In this document: positions 1-9,400 of the stretch, in pieces
Layout of the letters: each line of letters opens with the position of its first letter
Position numbering within the stretch: position 1 is the stretch's first letter
DNA from: Oscillospiraceae bacterium
Lineage (GTDB): Bacteria > Bacillota > Clostridia > Oscillospirales > Acutalibacteraceae
NCBI GenBank assembly: GCA_015066105.1
Contig: SVOY01000004.1
Location: 62,001-126,000, forward strand
DNA: 64,000 nucleotides
Direction of reading: 5' to 3'
Notes under the pieces: model-generated
Told to the model about the DNA's origin: nothing
What the model saw: the letters and a program-made list of their open reading frames with translations, nothing else
The model's database searches: none
Translations under genes and position numbers: made by a program

Positions 1-1197
1 TTTCATCGCCTTAAATTTTTCAACATCAAGGCTCTTAACCGCATCCCATTCGGTGAAAATAAAGCAGATGTCTGCATTCTGCAGAGCTTCCTCTATTGTG
101 TCACAATATGTGATTTCATCCTGACAAATCCTTTTAAAGTTTTCTACGCCAACGGGGTCAAATGCCTTAACATTTGCACCCTCATCAACAAGTGCGGGAA
201 TATTTACAAGAGACGGTGCCTCTCTCAGGTCATCTGTGTTAGGCTTGAAGGTAAGGCCGAGAACTGCAATGTTCAAGCCGTCAAAGCTTTCGTAATACTT
301 TCTAGCCTTTTTAAGAAGCTTAAGCTTCTGCATATCATTTACTTCAATAGCCGCCTTTACGGTTTTAAGCTCTCTCTCGTTAATGTTTGACACCCAATGA
401 AGAGCCTTTGTATCCTTGGGGAAGCAGGAGCCACCGTAACCGATACCTGCATTAAGGAAACGGTTTCCGATTCTCACATCAAGGCCCATACCTCTGGAAA
501 CATCGTCTATATCTGCGCCGAGAACCTCACAAAGATTTGCAATTTCGTTTATATAAGAAATCTTGAGTGCAAGGAAGTCGTTAGAGGCGTACTTAATCAT
601 TTCAGCACTTCTTCTGTTTGTGTATACAACCGTCTGACCAAGTTTTTCATAAACCTTTTCCATAACAAGGCGTGCTCGCTCTGTTTCCGTGCCGATTACT
701 ATTCTTGAGGCATTGAGAGTATCCTTTACTGCCGTGCCCTGTGAAAGGAATTCGGGATTTGAAACAATATCAATGTTGATATTCTCAGGAGCGAGCTTGT
801 TCATCATCTGCTCAATTCTGTCATTTGTTCCGATGGGTACGGTTGATTTTATAACAACAACGCAGTCATTTTCCACGCTTTCGGCAATCTGCTCACAAAC
901 AGCTTTGACATAAGCAAGATTTGCCGAGCCGTCACGCTTTTCAGGCGTACCTACACCTACAAAGATTACCTCTGCATCCTTATATGCGCTTTTGTAATCG
1001 GTGGTATAGGTAAGACGATCTGCATTTTTCTGCATAAGCTCTTCAAGGCCCTCTTCATAAATCGGAGAGATGCCCTTGCGCATAATTTCTATTTTCTTTT
1101 CATCAACATCAACACAAGCTACGTCGTGACCTATGTGTGCAAGCACTACACCGGTAACAAGGCCAACATATCCTGTACCTGCAACTGCAATTTTCAT
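1..1197 (-). CDS. ugd: UDP-glucose 6-dehydrogenase, 3' end cut by window edge
   Basis: This enzyme oxidises UDP-glucose to UDP-glucuronate with two NAD+, supplying precursor for uronic-acid surface glycans. The reading frame is open from 1197 to the window edge (399 codons). It begins MKIAVAGTGYVGLV, the N-terminal Rossmann nucleotide-binding motif of the UDP-glucose/GDP-mannose dehydrogenase family. The catalytic-cysteine motif GYGGSCFPKDT lies around residues 253-263. A third-domain motif (VLGLTFKPNTDDLREAPS) follows near residue 310. Only the last few dozen residues should be missing. A GGAAAGG Shine-Dalgarno precedes the start. An in-frame ATG two codons upstream (1203) is an equally possible start. 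It follows the glycosyltransferase gene by about 28 bp and is probably the last visible gene of that operon. UDP-N-acetylmannosamine dehydrogenases are relatives, but the motif spacing fits UDP-glucose dehydrogenase (Ugd/TuaD) better. Confidence 0.93.
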   Translation of the reverse strand, partial: MKIAVAGTGYVGLVTGVVLAHIGHDVACVDVDEKKIEIMRKGISPIYEEGLEELMQKNADRLTYTTDYKSAYKDAEVIFVGVGTPEKRDGSANLAYVKAVCEQIAESVENDCVVVIKSTVPIGTNDRIEQMMNKLAPENINIDIVSNPEFLSQGTAVKDTLNASRIVIGTETERARLVMEKVYEKLGQTVVYTNRRSAEMIKYASNDFLALKISYINEIANLCEVLGADIDDVSRGMGLDVRIGNRFLNAGIGYGGSCFPKDTKALHWVSNINERELKTVKAAIEVNDMQKLKLLKKARKYYESFDGLNIAVLGLTFKPNTDDLREAPSLVNIPALVDEGANVKAFDPVGVENFKRICQDEITYCDTIEEALQNADICFIFTEWDAVKSLDVEKFKAMK

Positions 1198-1225
1198 TGT
1201 CATTCATCCTTTCCTTTAAGAAGCT

Positions 1226-2542
1226 TTACTTTGATTTTTTTATGCTCTTTAATATATTCTCCAGTTTGACAAACAAACGGACATACCATTTTTTTCTCAA
1301 GGCCATAAAGCTCGCATTAACAGTACGGTATTTTTTTTCAAAATCCGTTTTTTCTGCCCGCTCTTTTTTCAGCTCTGTTTTTGCTTGCTTCAGCTTTTCC
1401 TTGTTTTCATTAAGCTGTGCCTGCAAAGAGGCAACACGTTGCTTTAATTCAGCGTTATCGGCTTCAGCCTTTTCTAACTGCTTTGTCTTTTTATCAAGCT
1501 GCTGCTTGCGTTTTATCGAGGTGGATTTGATTTTATCCTTTGATTTTCTCGCTTCTCCGAATTTGTAAATCATATGCTCCGTGGGTGTTCTTGAATACAC
1601 GCTTTGAATATCATTATACACCCACTGTGCATCGTAAACATCTTTTTCACAGAGAAGTCCCAACTTTTCAAAGCCTTCGTTTATAAGAAATTCCCTTACG
1701 GCCATATAATCCTGCTCAACTGCAGGAAGATGTAATATTCTCAGCATTCCGCGTGCCGCTCGGTTAATAAAGGATTTTTTGTTTTCCTCGGTGTAGCTTT
1801 CCTGCTTTTCAAGCTCTGTCTTCAGATAAAAATAGGCCTCAAAGGCTCCCGGAGGAATACTCACCTTGCCCGATGTGATGCTGCCTTCGCTATCACATCT
1901 GTAATGCACCAGCCTGTTCTTTACATAGGTGATTTTTTCTGCAAGAAAAATCGCCATAAGGACAAAATAGGTGTCATTAGCCTGCCTTACAGGCTGAAAT
2001 TCAAGCCCGTTTTCCCTTATAAAGGCCGTGCGGAACATTTTGTTCCACGGAACATTTGCCCCCATATTGAATATTTTATCGGGAATATCTTTTCTGTTAA
2101 AAGGAGTTGTTTCCGGAAGAATTGCGTAATTTACAAATTCATCACTGCAAAGGCTTTTATCAAACTCAGAATAATATTTAAAAGCATTGCAAAGGCAGAT
2201 GTCCGCTTCATCCTCGGTCATTTTATTATACATTATTTCAAGGGTTTTTTCAGCAAAAAAATCGTCTGAGTCCCAAAAAATAATGTAATCACCCTTTGCC
2301 CGTGACAAGCCGTTGTTTCGTGCCGCACCGGCAAAAAGATTAGCTTGCCTGATAAGGCTGATTCTGTTATCCTTAAGTATATATTCATTTATTATTTCTG
2401 TGCTGTTATCGGTTGAACCGTCATCAACACAAATTATTTCAATTTCCCTGAGTGTCTGCTTGCAAACACTGTCAAGAGTGGTCGCAAGATATTCCCCTGC
2501 ATTATAAACGGGAATTATAACCGATACCTTTGTTTCAGACAT
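1226..2542 (-). CDS. Family 2 glycosyltransferase with C-terminal coiled coil
   Basis: This is a predicted inverting GT-A glycosyltransferase acting on a nucleotide sugar at the cytoplasmic membrane face; donor and acceptor cannot be told from sequence. It is 438 residues long. The N-terminal GT2 domain begins VSVIIPVYNAGEYL, followed by IICVDDGSTDNS and the metal-binding DSDD near residue 92 (preceded by IIFW). Residues about 330-410 are a charged heptad-rich coiled coil, and the protein ends with the basic/aromatic segment WYVRLFVKLENILK. The GT domain resembles the N-terminal half of the 741-residue fusion two genes upstream, including a shared W-x-K-[ML]-FR block followed by GL-[EQ]-FQP. 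A GGAGGTGA ribosome site sits 4 nt before the ATG. It is 24 bp downstream of the preceding glycosyltransferase, so co-transcription is likely. Confidence 0.9.
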   Translation of the reverse strand: MSETKVSVIIPVYNAGEYLATTLDSVCKQTLREIEIICVDDGSTDNSTEIINEYILKDNRISLIRQANLFAGAARNNGLSRAKGDYIIFWDSDDFFAEKTLEIMYNKMTEDEADICLCNAFKYYSEFDKSLCSDEFVNYAILPETTPFNRKDIPDKIFNMGANVPWNKMFRTAFIRENGLEFQPVRQANDTYFVLMAIFLAEKITYVKNRLVHYRCDSEGSITSGKVSIPPGAFEAYFYLKTELEKQESYTEENKKSFINRAARGMLRILHLPAVEQDYMAVREFLINEGFEKLGLLCEKDVYDAQWVYNDIQSVYSRTPTEHMIYKFGEARKSKDKIKSTSIKRKQQLDKKTKQLEKAEADNAELKQRVASLQAQLNENKEKLKQAKTELKKERAEKTDFEKKYRTVNASFMALRKKWYVRLFVKLENILKSIKKSK

Positions 2543-2566
2543 TCTTTCACCTCCATAAACAAGCGG

Positions 2567-4045
2567 TTATCTTTTCTTTTTGAAAAGCCTGCCGAAAAAT
2601 GCTAATAAACACCTTTTAATGGTATAACGGTATCCGTTTTCAAAGCAGCTTATAATAAAGCGTCGGCCTTTTGTGCTTTTCAGCTTTTCATATATATTTT
2701 CTATCTCTTCAAGATTTTCTGAAAGCCTTCTTCCGGTTTCTGTCAGCTCATTATATTCTTCTGAAAGGCGATCATAATCAAGCGCAAGAGACTTGTTTTT
2801 GCCGCTCAGCTGCTGATATTCTGCTGTTATTCTTTCAAGCTCAGCAAGAAGCTCCTTGTTCTTTTCGGAAAGCTCACTGTAATCGTTTTTCAGGCTTTCG
2901 TATTTACCGTCAACAGCCGACTTGTAGCCTTTAAGCTTTTCGTGATGAAGCTTCAGCTGTTCATAATTTTCTGTAACCGCCTTATTTTTCACTTTAAGGC
3001 TTTCAAAATAATTCTTTACGGTTTCATAGTTTTCCTTTGTCAGTTCAAGCTTAGCTTTAAGCTTTTCCTTATCCTGACTGTGCTTCAAAACCGTCTTCTT
3101 CCATTCTTCGGCACTTTTATAGGATTTTCCGGGTTTTACAACAAGTCGGTCAAAAAATCTCCTGTACGAGCCGAGAGTAGCTTCAAAGTCTGTCTCATCC
3201 TCAGGCAAAGCCGCATATATGTTTTGTGCATTCACAAGATTCTGACCAATACGCGCCAACGCGGCGTCCTTTTCTTCTTCCGAAAGCTCAGACTCAACCT
3301 CGGTAAAAACGCGGAACATATCAATATATGAAACAAAATATCCGTATGCGTTTTTAAAGGACAGTTTACTTGTCATTATTGAATTTTCACGAATTCTCCT
3401 ATGGAAAAAGGGCTGGTTTATATGCGAAACCCTTTTGGCCTTTAATATCGCTTCAAAAGTAAAAGCGTTGTCTTCGTGTATAACGCCGGGATGAAAGAGT
3501 ATTGCATTTCTTTTCAGGTGCTCACTGCTGAAAAACTGACTCCAAGGTGTGGCAAAATACTCGCCCTCATTACTCATCAGCCTGAACAAAGCGGCTCCGG
3601 TATAAACACCGGAGTATTCTTTTTTACGGCTGTAATTAAACCGCTCTGCCTCGTTCTTCATGCTGACATCATCAAAAAACACATCAGCATCAAGATAAAG
3701 AACATCAAGCTTCTCTTTCTCTGCCTTTTCGAAAAGTGAGCTTAAGGCATTTTCTGCAAGAACATCATCGCTATCCATAAAATAAATGTAGCGACCCTTA
3801 GCTAAGCCAATGCCCACGTTTCTTGCACAGGATACCCCTTCGTTTTTTTGAGTATGCACGAAAATCCTTGCATCCCTTTGAGCAAAAACTTCAAGGATAT
3901 TCAAGGAGTTATCCGTTGAGCCGTCATTGATGCATATAATTTCAATTTCTTTTAAGCTTTGGTTACATATACTCTCAAGAGCAGCGGTGAGATAATTGTC
4001 GGTATTATAAACCGGCATTATCACCGAAACCTTAATATCTGACAT
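2567..4045 (-). CDS. Family 2 glycosyltransferase with long coiled coil
   Basis: This is a predicted GT2 glycosyltransferase of 492 residues. The catalytic domain starts VSVIMPVYNTDNYL, continues IICINDGSTDNS, and has FMDSDD near residue 92 for metal/nucleotide-sugar binding. A GVIHEDNAFTF block near residue 200 holds the likely catalytic acidic pair (ED). Residues about 310-450 form a long Lys/Glu/Leu heptad coiled coil. The last 40 residues are basic and aromatic (RRFIISCFENGYRYTIKR) and closely match the end of the 741-residue protein, suggesting membrane or partner docking. The GT domain is a close paralogue of the C-terminal GT domain of that fusion. The start is supported by GGGAGGTGA 4 nt upstream. 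It is the middle gene of a three-glycosyltransferase run with 18-24 bp gaps. Substrates are unknown. Confidence 0.9.
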   Translation of the reverse strand: MSDIKVSVIMPVYNTDNYLTAALESICNQSLKEIEIICINDGSTDNSLNILEVFAQRDARIFVHTQKNEGVSCARNVGIGLAKGRYIYFMDSDDVLAENALSSLFEKAEKEKLDVLYLDADVFFDDVSMKNEAERFNYSRKKEYSGVYTGAALFRLMSNEGEYFATPWSQFFSSEHLKRNAILFHPGVIHEDNAFTFEAILKAKRVSHINQPFFHRRIRENSIMTSKLSFKNAYGYFVSYIDMFRVFTEVESELSEEEKDAALARIGQNLVNAQNIYAALPEDETDFEATLGSYRRFFDRLVVKPGKSYKSAEEWKKTVLKHSQDKEKLKAKLELTKENYETVKNYFESLKVKNKAVTENYEQLKLHHEKLKGYKSAVDGKYESLKNDYSELSEKNKELLAELERITAEYQQLSGKNKSLALDYDRLSEEYNELTETGRRLSENLEEIENIYEKLKSTKGRRFIISCFENGYRYTIKRCLLAFFGRLFKKKR

Positions 4046-4063
4046 TATCTCACCTCCCGTTTA

Positions 4064-6289
4064 TTAGTTTTTCTTGCCAAAAAGCTTTTTATAAAAGCCT
4101 TTTGAATACCGTTTAAGGGTGTAGCCGTATCCGTTTTCCCAACAGCACAAAATAAAACGGCGCAACCTTGTGCTTCTTATTTTTTCATTGGTTTTTTCGA
4201 GCTTTTTCTGCTTCTTCTTTAATTTATTATGATTCTTTTTCAGTTTTTCATAATCCGCAGTAACCTTTTTGTTTTTTGCGGTAAGCTTCTTTTTCTCTTT
4301 TTTGAATTTTGCGTCCTTTTCTTTAAGCTCTGCATTCTGTCTCATAGCATTGCCCGGTCTTACAACCAAACGGTCAAAGCAACGCATATCTATGCCGAGA
4401 CCCAGCTCTCTGCCCAGCTCTTCTTTAGGAATCTTAGAAAAATTGGTCTGTGCGTTGGTAAGATTCTGCGTCATACGCGACAAAGCGGCTGATTTGTTTT
4501 CTTCTAAAAGAGTTTTCTCCAGCTTAGCATAAATTCCCATCATATCCTGATATGACACAAAATATCCGTAGGCGTTTTTAAAAGATACTGTTGTAGTCAT
4601 AATAGAGTTTTCTCTGACACGACGAAGGAAAAGCGGTTGTCTGATATGTGAAACTCTTTTTGCGTTTAAAATAGCCGCAAAGGTAAAGGCATTATCCTCA
4701 TGAATTACACCTGAGCGGAAAAAAATACCGTTGTCCTTTATGTGTGAGCTTCTGCACATCTGCAGACAGGGTGACGGAGAATATTCACCGTTATCATATA
4801 ATATTCTGAATAAATCCTGACCGTTATAAACCTCACTGTATTCTCTGGAGCGCTTATAATTAAAGCGTTTGATTTCATCCTCCATATCACTTTCGTCAGA
4901 AAATACATCGGCATCAAAATATACAATATCAAGCTTGTCCGCATCGGCTTTTGTGACCAATACCTCCAACGCATTTTCAACAAGAGTATCATCGCTATCC
5001 ATAAAATAGATATACTCACCCTTTGCAAGCTGAACTCCTGCATTTCTTGTGCACGATACACCTGCGTTTTCATGCATCCAGACAGAAATCCTTTCATCCT
5101 TCTCTGCCCATTCCTTAAGAATATCCAGAGAATTATCGGTTGAGCCGTCATTTATACAAATAATTTCTATATCAGAAAGAGTCTGACCGCAGATTGAAGC
5201 GACAGTTGCGTGAAGATAATCACCGGTGTTATAAACCGGAATAACAACGGAAACCTTAATGTCTTCCTTGCCTCTGTAGGGAACAACGTTTTTTGTGTCC
5301 GCTTTTTGTTTCACGTTTTTCATAATATTATATTGCGAAACCGCATTGCGGATTGTTGAGGCATAGCCTGCCGTGGTTTTATCCACATAAAAATCTTCTT
5401 CGTGGCCGAGAAGGCTGCTGATGATGTTTTCATCACTGCCCAAAGCCTCTATAACGCTGAACCTCGCTGCATCGGTTGAGGCTGACCGAAGGTTATAAAG
5501 AGAAGAGGACAAGGCAATGGCCTGGAACGATTTTTCAAAAACATCATATAAGCCGCGGCTTTGAAGATGCCCGTGAAGAGCATTGATAGCTGTAAGGAAG
5601 CACAGAGGATTTTTATGCTTTTTGCCCTGAGTGCTTGACGGCATATTTACGCGGTAAAAAGCCAATGCTTCCTGAACTGTCGAAATTCTTTCTGCAAGAG
5701 AAAGGGCAGAAAGAATAAAGAAAAAGTCGTTGCTGTTCGGAAGCGGCTGAAACTGCAGACCCGTTGCCTGAACAAAAGAACGTCGGAACAGCTTTGTCCA
5801 CGGAGCGGGTGAAATGAATTTAAAAATGTTGTCAGAAATATCTACAGCTGAAAAAACTGCTTCGTCGGGAAGCAAATCCTTTCTCGGAAGCTCCTCCTTA
5901 GGAAAAAACTCCTGCTTTTTCTCGTCAAAACGTCTGAAACCGAAAACAACAACATCTGCAGAATTTTCATCTGCAGTGCTGCACGCCGTTTCAAGCATAG
6001 TTTCAGCAAAAAAATCATCGCTGTCAAGAAAGATGACATATTCACCCTCTGCAACAGCAAGGCCGTTATTCCTTGCAACGCCTGCATACTGATTTTTTTG
6101 CTCAAGGAGCTTTATACGACTATCCGTTTTTACGTACTCCTTAAGTATGTCTACGGTTTCATCGGTAGAACCGTCATCAACACAGATAATTTCAAAATCA
6201 GACAAGGTCTGCGCAAGCAAGCTGTCAATACACTGTCTGATGTATTTCTGCACATTATAGCACGGAATTATAACTGATACCTTCGGCAT
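4064..6289 (-). CDS. Bifunctional tandem GT2 glycosyltransferase (two catalytic domains)
   Basis: 741 residues with two complete GT2 catalytic domains in one chain. Domain 1 (about residues 1-300) opens MPKVSVIIPCYNV and has VDDGSTDE and FLDSDD. Domain 2 (about 345-640) opens VSVVIPVYNTGDYL and has INDGSTDNS, FMDSDD and GVIHEDNAFTF. A short Lys-rich coiled coil and a basic aromatic tail (RRFILCCWENGYGYTLKR) end the protein. Domain 1 resembles the 438-residue and domain 2 the 492-residue enzyme downstream, so the three genes appear to derive from duplication plus fusion or fission. Two active sites in one chain suggest addition of alternating sugars, as in hyaluronan/chondroitin-type polymerases, but that is inference. 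The start is set at MPKVSV because GGAGAG lies 4 nt before it. A longer frame reaching 6400 would begin upstream of the promoter at 6336-6364. Confidence 0.9.
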   Translation of the reverse strand: MPKVSVIIPCYNVQKYIRQCIDSLLAQTLSDFEIICVDDGSTDETVDILKEYVKTDSRIKLLEQKNQYAGVARNNGLAVAEGEYVIFLDSDDFFAETMLETACSTADENSADVVVFGFRRFDEKKQEFFPKEELPRKDLLPDEAVFSAVDISDNIFKFISPAPWTKLFRRSFVQATGLQFQPLPNSNDFFFILSALSLAERISTVQEALAFYRVNMPSSTQGKKHKNPLCFLTAINALHGHLQSRGLYDVFEKSFQAIALSSSLYNLRSASTDAARFSVIEALGSDENIISSLLGHEEDFYVDKTTAGYASTIRNAVSQYNIMKNVKQKADTKNVVPYRGKEDIKVSVVIPVYNTGDYLHATVASICGQTLSDIEIICINDGSTDNSLDILKEWAEKDERISVWMHENAGVSCTRNAGVQLAKGEYIYFMDSDDTLVENALEVLVTKADADKLDIVYFDADVFSDESDMEDEIKRFNYKRSREYSEVYNGQDLFRILYDNGEYSPSPCLQMCRSSHIKDNGIFFRSGVIHEDNAFTFAAILNAKRVSHIRQPLFLRRVRENSIMTTTVSFKNAYGYFVSYQDMMGIYAKLEKTLLEENKSAALSRMTQNLTNAQTNFSKIPKEELGRELGLGIDMRCFDRLVVRPGNAMRQNAELKEKDAKFKKEKKKLTAKNKKVTADYEKLKKNHNKLKKKQKKLEKTNEKIRSTRLRRFILCCWENGYGYTLKRYSKGFYKKLFGKKN

Positions 6290-6335
6290 AATTCTCTCCA
6301 TTCTTTCAAATAAACTGATAAAAATTTCTTTTTTT

Positions 6336-6364
6336 ATTATATCACCACAAAAATCATTAGTCAA
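6336..6364 (-). promoter_or_regulatory. Sigma-A type promoter of the glycosyltransferase operon
   Basis: Read on the minus strand, TTGACT (6364-6359), a 17-nt spacer and TATAAT (6341-6336) form a near-consensus vegetative promoter. A TG one base before the -10 gives an extended -10. Transcription would start near 6329, giving a leader of about 40 nt to the ATG at 6289. It lies between the terminator of the giant gene and the first glycosyltransferase gene, so this operon is independently transcribed. Confidence 0.85.
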
Positions 6365-6399
6365 GCAAAGAAGGAAATAAGCAAGCATTTGCCTTTGCA

Positions 6400-6439
6400 C
6401 AGATACAAAAAACTCCTCACCTCTTGCGAGGTGAGGAGT
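6400..6439 (-). terminator. Rho-independent terminator of the giant gene
   Basis: A perfect 12-bp stem (6428-6439 with 6412-6423) encloses the 4-nt loop 6424-6427. On the minus strand it is followed by a run of six T. It lies 38 nt beyond the stop codon of the 10378-residue gene and just upstream of the glycosyltransferase operon promoter. Confidence 0.92.
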
Positions 6440-6476
6440 AATTTTGTTGTGTTCCGGTTAATGCTTACCGTGAAAC

Positions 6477-9400
6477 TTATTTGAAGATGCTGAAAATCTT
6501 TGCGAAGAAGTCCTTAATCTTCTTGATAAGTCTCTGGAACCAGTTGAGTGATTCTTCTGCGTCTTCAACTGCATCCTGGTGGTCTTCGTCTGAACCGATT
6601 GTGTCGTCCCAGACACCTGTGAGATCCTGCATTACCTTAGCGATGCTTGCGTATGCGCATCCGCCGCTGCCTGCTGCACCGAAGAGCTCCTTGAAGATGT
6701 TAACAACTTCTGTGATGTTGCCGTTAAGACCTTCGTTGAATACAACTGCTACACCGAGGGCAGCGAAGAGACCGCCTACGATAATGTCGGGAGCGTTGTA
6801 AATCTGAGCCTTAAGGAAGAGCTGGTTGATTGCATATCTTACAGTTTCCTTAGCACCGGACTGAAGGTTAAGAGTTTCTGCAAGCCAATCTACAAGAGCG
6901 TTCTGGTTGTCTGAATCCTCAAAGAGCTCGAAGAGCCATGTGAATACGAGAGTGAGAACGTCGCCCTTATCTGCTACGATGAAGGTCTGTGATGTCTTGT
7001 TTGCTCTGCCTTCGTAACCAACGGGATAGTTAGCAACGTAGTTGTCAACATCCTTCTGGTTCTTGAGTCTCTTTTCGTTTACAAAGGAGTTAGCAGCCTG
7101 TGAACGTGAGGTTGCAACCTCTACGATTTCAGATGCGCCTTCCTCTGCAAGCTTCATCCAATCAATGTCGGGAAGGTGGAGACCAAGCTTTGCACCAAGG
7201 AGATCGAGAGGAATCTCGATACCGCCGAGAAGAGTATTGAGGTTAAGCATTTCCATAAGGTCAAGGCCGAGAACGCCGAGGATTGAGTAAACAGGTGCAA
7301 TAAGATTTCTTACTACAAGACCTACGCCTTCGTTTGCAATGAAGTATGCAAGGTTGGGAAGGATTGTAAGAAGTCCGTCAACAGGCTTGTTGAGAAGGTT
7401 GTCTGCGAAGTAGCCGACTCTCTCAAGGATGTAGCCCATGAGCTGTGACTTATTGCTGTTGTAAAGGTTTCTGTACTCAGCAACCTTCTTAACTTCGGCT
7501 GCCTTGAGACCAAATGCTTCAAGGAGAGGAATGATTGCGTAATCGTAACCGTTACCGCCCTTGATATTTGCAACACATGAAGGCATTCCGTTGTCGCCCT
7601 TGACAATGTTGCCGTTTTCATCTCTTGAGGGAAGAACACCGAGGGTCTTGCCTTCGCCGATGAGAAGGAGTTCAAGAACACTGTTGAGAGGATTGAGGAT
7701 TGATGCGAATGCATTTGCAAAGCTTGTAACTGTGCCGTTTACGTTCCAGTTAATGCCTGTTGCATCAACATCTGCCCATGTTTCTGCGTTTGCAAGTCTC
7801 TTTGCGAACTCTGTATTCTTGTTCTGATACTTAGCGTATTCAGCTGCGTAGCCCTGAACTGAAAGGTCAAGGTTGAGAGGCTGAACGTTGCCTGCTGCAT
7901 CGTATACAACAAGGATTGCATTGTCGCCGGTTGTGAGACCTGAGATTGTGTTGAGGATACCTGCTACGCTGTCGCCGCCGAGGAGGCCTGTGATTGAGCC
8001 TACAAGGTTGGAGACGAGCTCGTTGTTGAGAAGTCCGCCTACAAGACCCTTGAGTGAACCGTACTCGGTCTGTGAAAGAATGTCATTGATGAGCTTATCA
8101 ATGTTAGCAGCAATGAGGTCTGCGTTGTATTCTGTCATGTACAGATAGGTGTTGTAGTTAACGTTCTTGTTTTCTACCTTTCTGTTCTGTACGGGGATGT
8201 AGGAAACTTCGCCGCCGCCAAGGAGCTGGCCGATGAGTCCGATGATTGAGGTCGGGTCTTCGATGATGCCGTCAACAATACCCTGGAAGTCGCCGAGGTT
8301 GATGTTGAGAGCCTCTGAAAGAGCCTTCCAATTTTCTTCTGTAAGAACAGTCTTGACAAGTGTGATGAATGTATCACCGCGGTCACCCTTAAGGTTCTTA
8401 TAAGCGTCGCCGTTGTAGATATCCCACTTGTCGCTCATTGCTGAGCCGTCGAAGTCTACCTTACCGTCGTTGTTTGTATCAGCACCGGCTGCCTTAGCAA
8501 GCTCAAGCCAGTTAAGGTCAACCTTGAGGTTGAGAGCAACGTCGTTGATTGCGATGCCTGCAAGAACATCCTCAAGAAGAGCTGAGATGTCGTTGCCGTC
8601 GAGCTTGAAGGTGATACCTGCATCGATACCGGGATGCTCCTTACCGAGATATGTGGTAAGAGGCTCGCCATTGATGAGTGCGCCTACGTCGATGGGGATT
8701 GCAATCGGGAAGATTTCGTCAACTGCCTTAGCAAGGTGGTTGATGGGAGCAATAAGGTTTTCAACGATTGTTGCAACGCTGCCGGTACCGAGTGCATAGC
8801 AGAGGTTTGCAAGCATATCGAGTACGTTTGCGATGGGAGCGTTAAGAATATCGTCTACTCTGTCGAAGAGTGCTGTCAGGATGGGTCTGAGAGTGCTGCC
8901 GTAGTTACCGTCAGCTGCAACTGCTGCGTCGTATTCTTCCTGAGTCATAGCGTCAACGCCAAGGAGCTCAAGGAGAGGAACGATTGCGTAGTTGTATCCG
9001 CTACCGCCGCTGATAGCAATATCATCGAATACTGAAAGGGTCTTGCCCTTGAAGCTGTTGTTGGGATCTGCTTCGTCAAAGTCTTCTTCAAGCATACCGC
9101 CCTGGAGAAGGAGACTGAGTACGCAGTCGAGAGGAGCAAGGAAGTCACAAAGGAGGTTAATGAAGTCATCTACGGTTTCAATACCCCACTTGTACTCTGT
9201 TGCAACTCTTTCGCCTGTTTCGGCGTCAACCTCACTGTGGTTGTTCCATACTTCTGCCCATGTCTTTGCATTGCCGATGTAGGCTGCAAGCTCTGAACCG
9301 AAGTTGCCTGCCTTGAAGGCTGTGGGTGCAATGCTGAATGCATCGTTACCTTCAGCATCTGTTGTGTTCTTGAGGCTTGAAAGGTCAGTTACAAGACCCT

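Noticed and set aside
6290-6400. Longer N terminus of the tandem glycosyltransferase
   Set aside because: The extension would cover the promoter at 6336-6364, and the GT2 domain begins right at the ATG that has a GGAGAG ribosome site.
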